Assembly (NCBI GenBank): GCA_021767845.1
Contig: JAASSQ010000218.1
Span: forward strand, 1-5,129
DNA from: Roseovarius sp.
Lineage (GTDB): Bacteria; Pseudomonadota; Alphaproteobacteria; Rhodobacterales; Rhodobacteraceae
DNA length: 5,129 bases
Direction of reading: 5' to 3'
How positions within the stretch are numbered: the first letter of the stretch is position 1; the number at the start of each line of letters is the position of its first letter. The position numbers were made by a program, and so were the translations under genes. Under the pieces are notes generated by a model. The model searched no databases, was not told the origin of the DNA, and saw nothing but the letters and a program-made list of their open reading frames with translations. Shown piece after piece: positions 4,647 to 5,129 of the stretch.

Positions 4647-5129
4647 TCCGTGGCTGCACATCGTCGGCATCGGCGAAGACGGGATGGCGGGGCTCCTGCC
4701 GGCAACCCGCGCCGTCGTCGAGGCCGCCGAGGTGATCGTGGGCGCCGAGCGGCATCACGACCTGACCCCCGAGGCCCGCGCCGAGCGGATCGCCTGGCCC
4801 TCGCCCTTCGATGCGCTGATCGACACGCTCAAGGGGCTGCGGGGCCGCCGTGTCGTGGTGCTGGCCACCGGCGATCCGCTGTGGTTTTCCGTGGGCGCGC
4901 GGATCGGGCGGAAGATCGACCCGGTCGAGATCACCTATCACCCGCAACTGTCGGCCTTCCAGCTGGCCGCGGCGCGGATGGGGTGGAGCCTGGCGGATGT
5001 CGAGACCCTGACGGTGCATGGCCGGCCCGTGGAGCAGATGATCGCCTTCATCCAGCCCGATGCGCGGCTCTTGATCCTGACCACCGGGGCCGAGACCCCG
5101 GCGCGGATCGCGGCCTTCCTGGCCGAGCG
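4639..5129 (+). CDS. cobL: Precorrin-6Y C5,15-methyltransferase CobL, N-terminal (CbiE) part, truncated by the window
   Basis: CobL methylates precorrin-6Y at C-5 and C-15 with S-adenosylmethionine and decarboxylates the C-12 side chain, giving precorrin-8X, the substrate of CobH. The 163 complete codons visible cover most of the CbiE-type tetrapyrrole methylase domain. They include WLHIVGIGEDG (5-15), the SAM-binding ATGDPLWFSVG (76-86), LSAFQLAAARMGW (104-116), VHGRP (126-130) and LLILTTGAETP. Full-length CobL proteins are about 400 residues and carry a second, CbiT-type domain, which would lie beyond the window; a stand-alone CbiE cannot be excluded. The ATG at 4639 overlaps the end of cobH by eight bases, so translation is likely coupled. 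A GGAGG lies 12 bases upstream, rather far, with a G-rich run closer. Confidence 0.93.
   Translation, partial: MADPWLHIVGIGEDGMAGLLPATRAVVEAAEVIVGAERHHDLTPEARAERIAWPSPFDALIDTLKGLRGRRVVVLATGDPLWFSVGARIGRKIDPVEITYHPQLSAFQLAAARMGWSLADVETLTVHGRPVEQMIAFIQPDARLLILTTGAETPARIAAFLAE

Overview
The window is GC-rich (by eye about 70%) and looks like a chromosomal segment of an alphaproteobacterium of the Rhodobacterales/Rhodobacteraceae type. The reasons are the codon use, the cobalamin gene order (small His-rich membrane protein, CbiX with a His-rich tail, CobH, CobL), and an intergenic hairpin beginning CCCGAAATACTCCCGCCGG, which I recall as common in that group. The genus cannot be fixed from this sequence.

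Layout. At the left (58-462, +) is a small manganese-type cupin. Its metal ligands fall at the same residue numbers as in the cupin hydroxynitrile lyases. A 704-base stretch with no credible gene follows (463-1166). Its right half is a degenerate tandem array of about 16 units with a period close to 25 bp, and the last unit coincides with the 3' end of the next gene. That gene (1167-2141, -) encodes a glutathionyl-hydroquinone reductase (Xi-class glutathione transferase, YqjG/PcpF/ECM4 family).

A divergent intergenic region of 311 bp (2142-2452) holds a weak promoter candidate and several short perfect hairpins. It opens a rightward cobalamin operon: a 75-residue exported, His-rich single-pass protein (2453-2680), the sirohydrochlorin cobaltochelatase CbiX with a long Cys- and His-rich C-terminal extension (2683-3927), precorrin-8X methylmutase CobH (3993-4646), and the start of CobL, the precorrin-6Y methyltransferase (4639 to the window end, truncated).

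How the genes work together. CbiX loads cobalt into sirohydrochlorin, CobL methylates and decarboxylates the ring late in corrin synthesis, and CobH moves a methyl group to give the (hydrogeno/cob)yrinic acid skeleton. The small HPGH-type membrane protein sits 2 bases upstream of cbiX, which suggests a role in metal delivery, but that is inference. The cupin and the GST have no evident link to cobalamin.

The most unusual features are the 25-bp array fused to the GST 3' end and the composite tail of CbiX: two CxxC-x-YR modules, a C-x2-C-x3-C-x3-C motif, and 22 His in 34 residues. I found no CRISPR array, tRNA, rRNA, transposase or cobalamin riboswitch.
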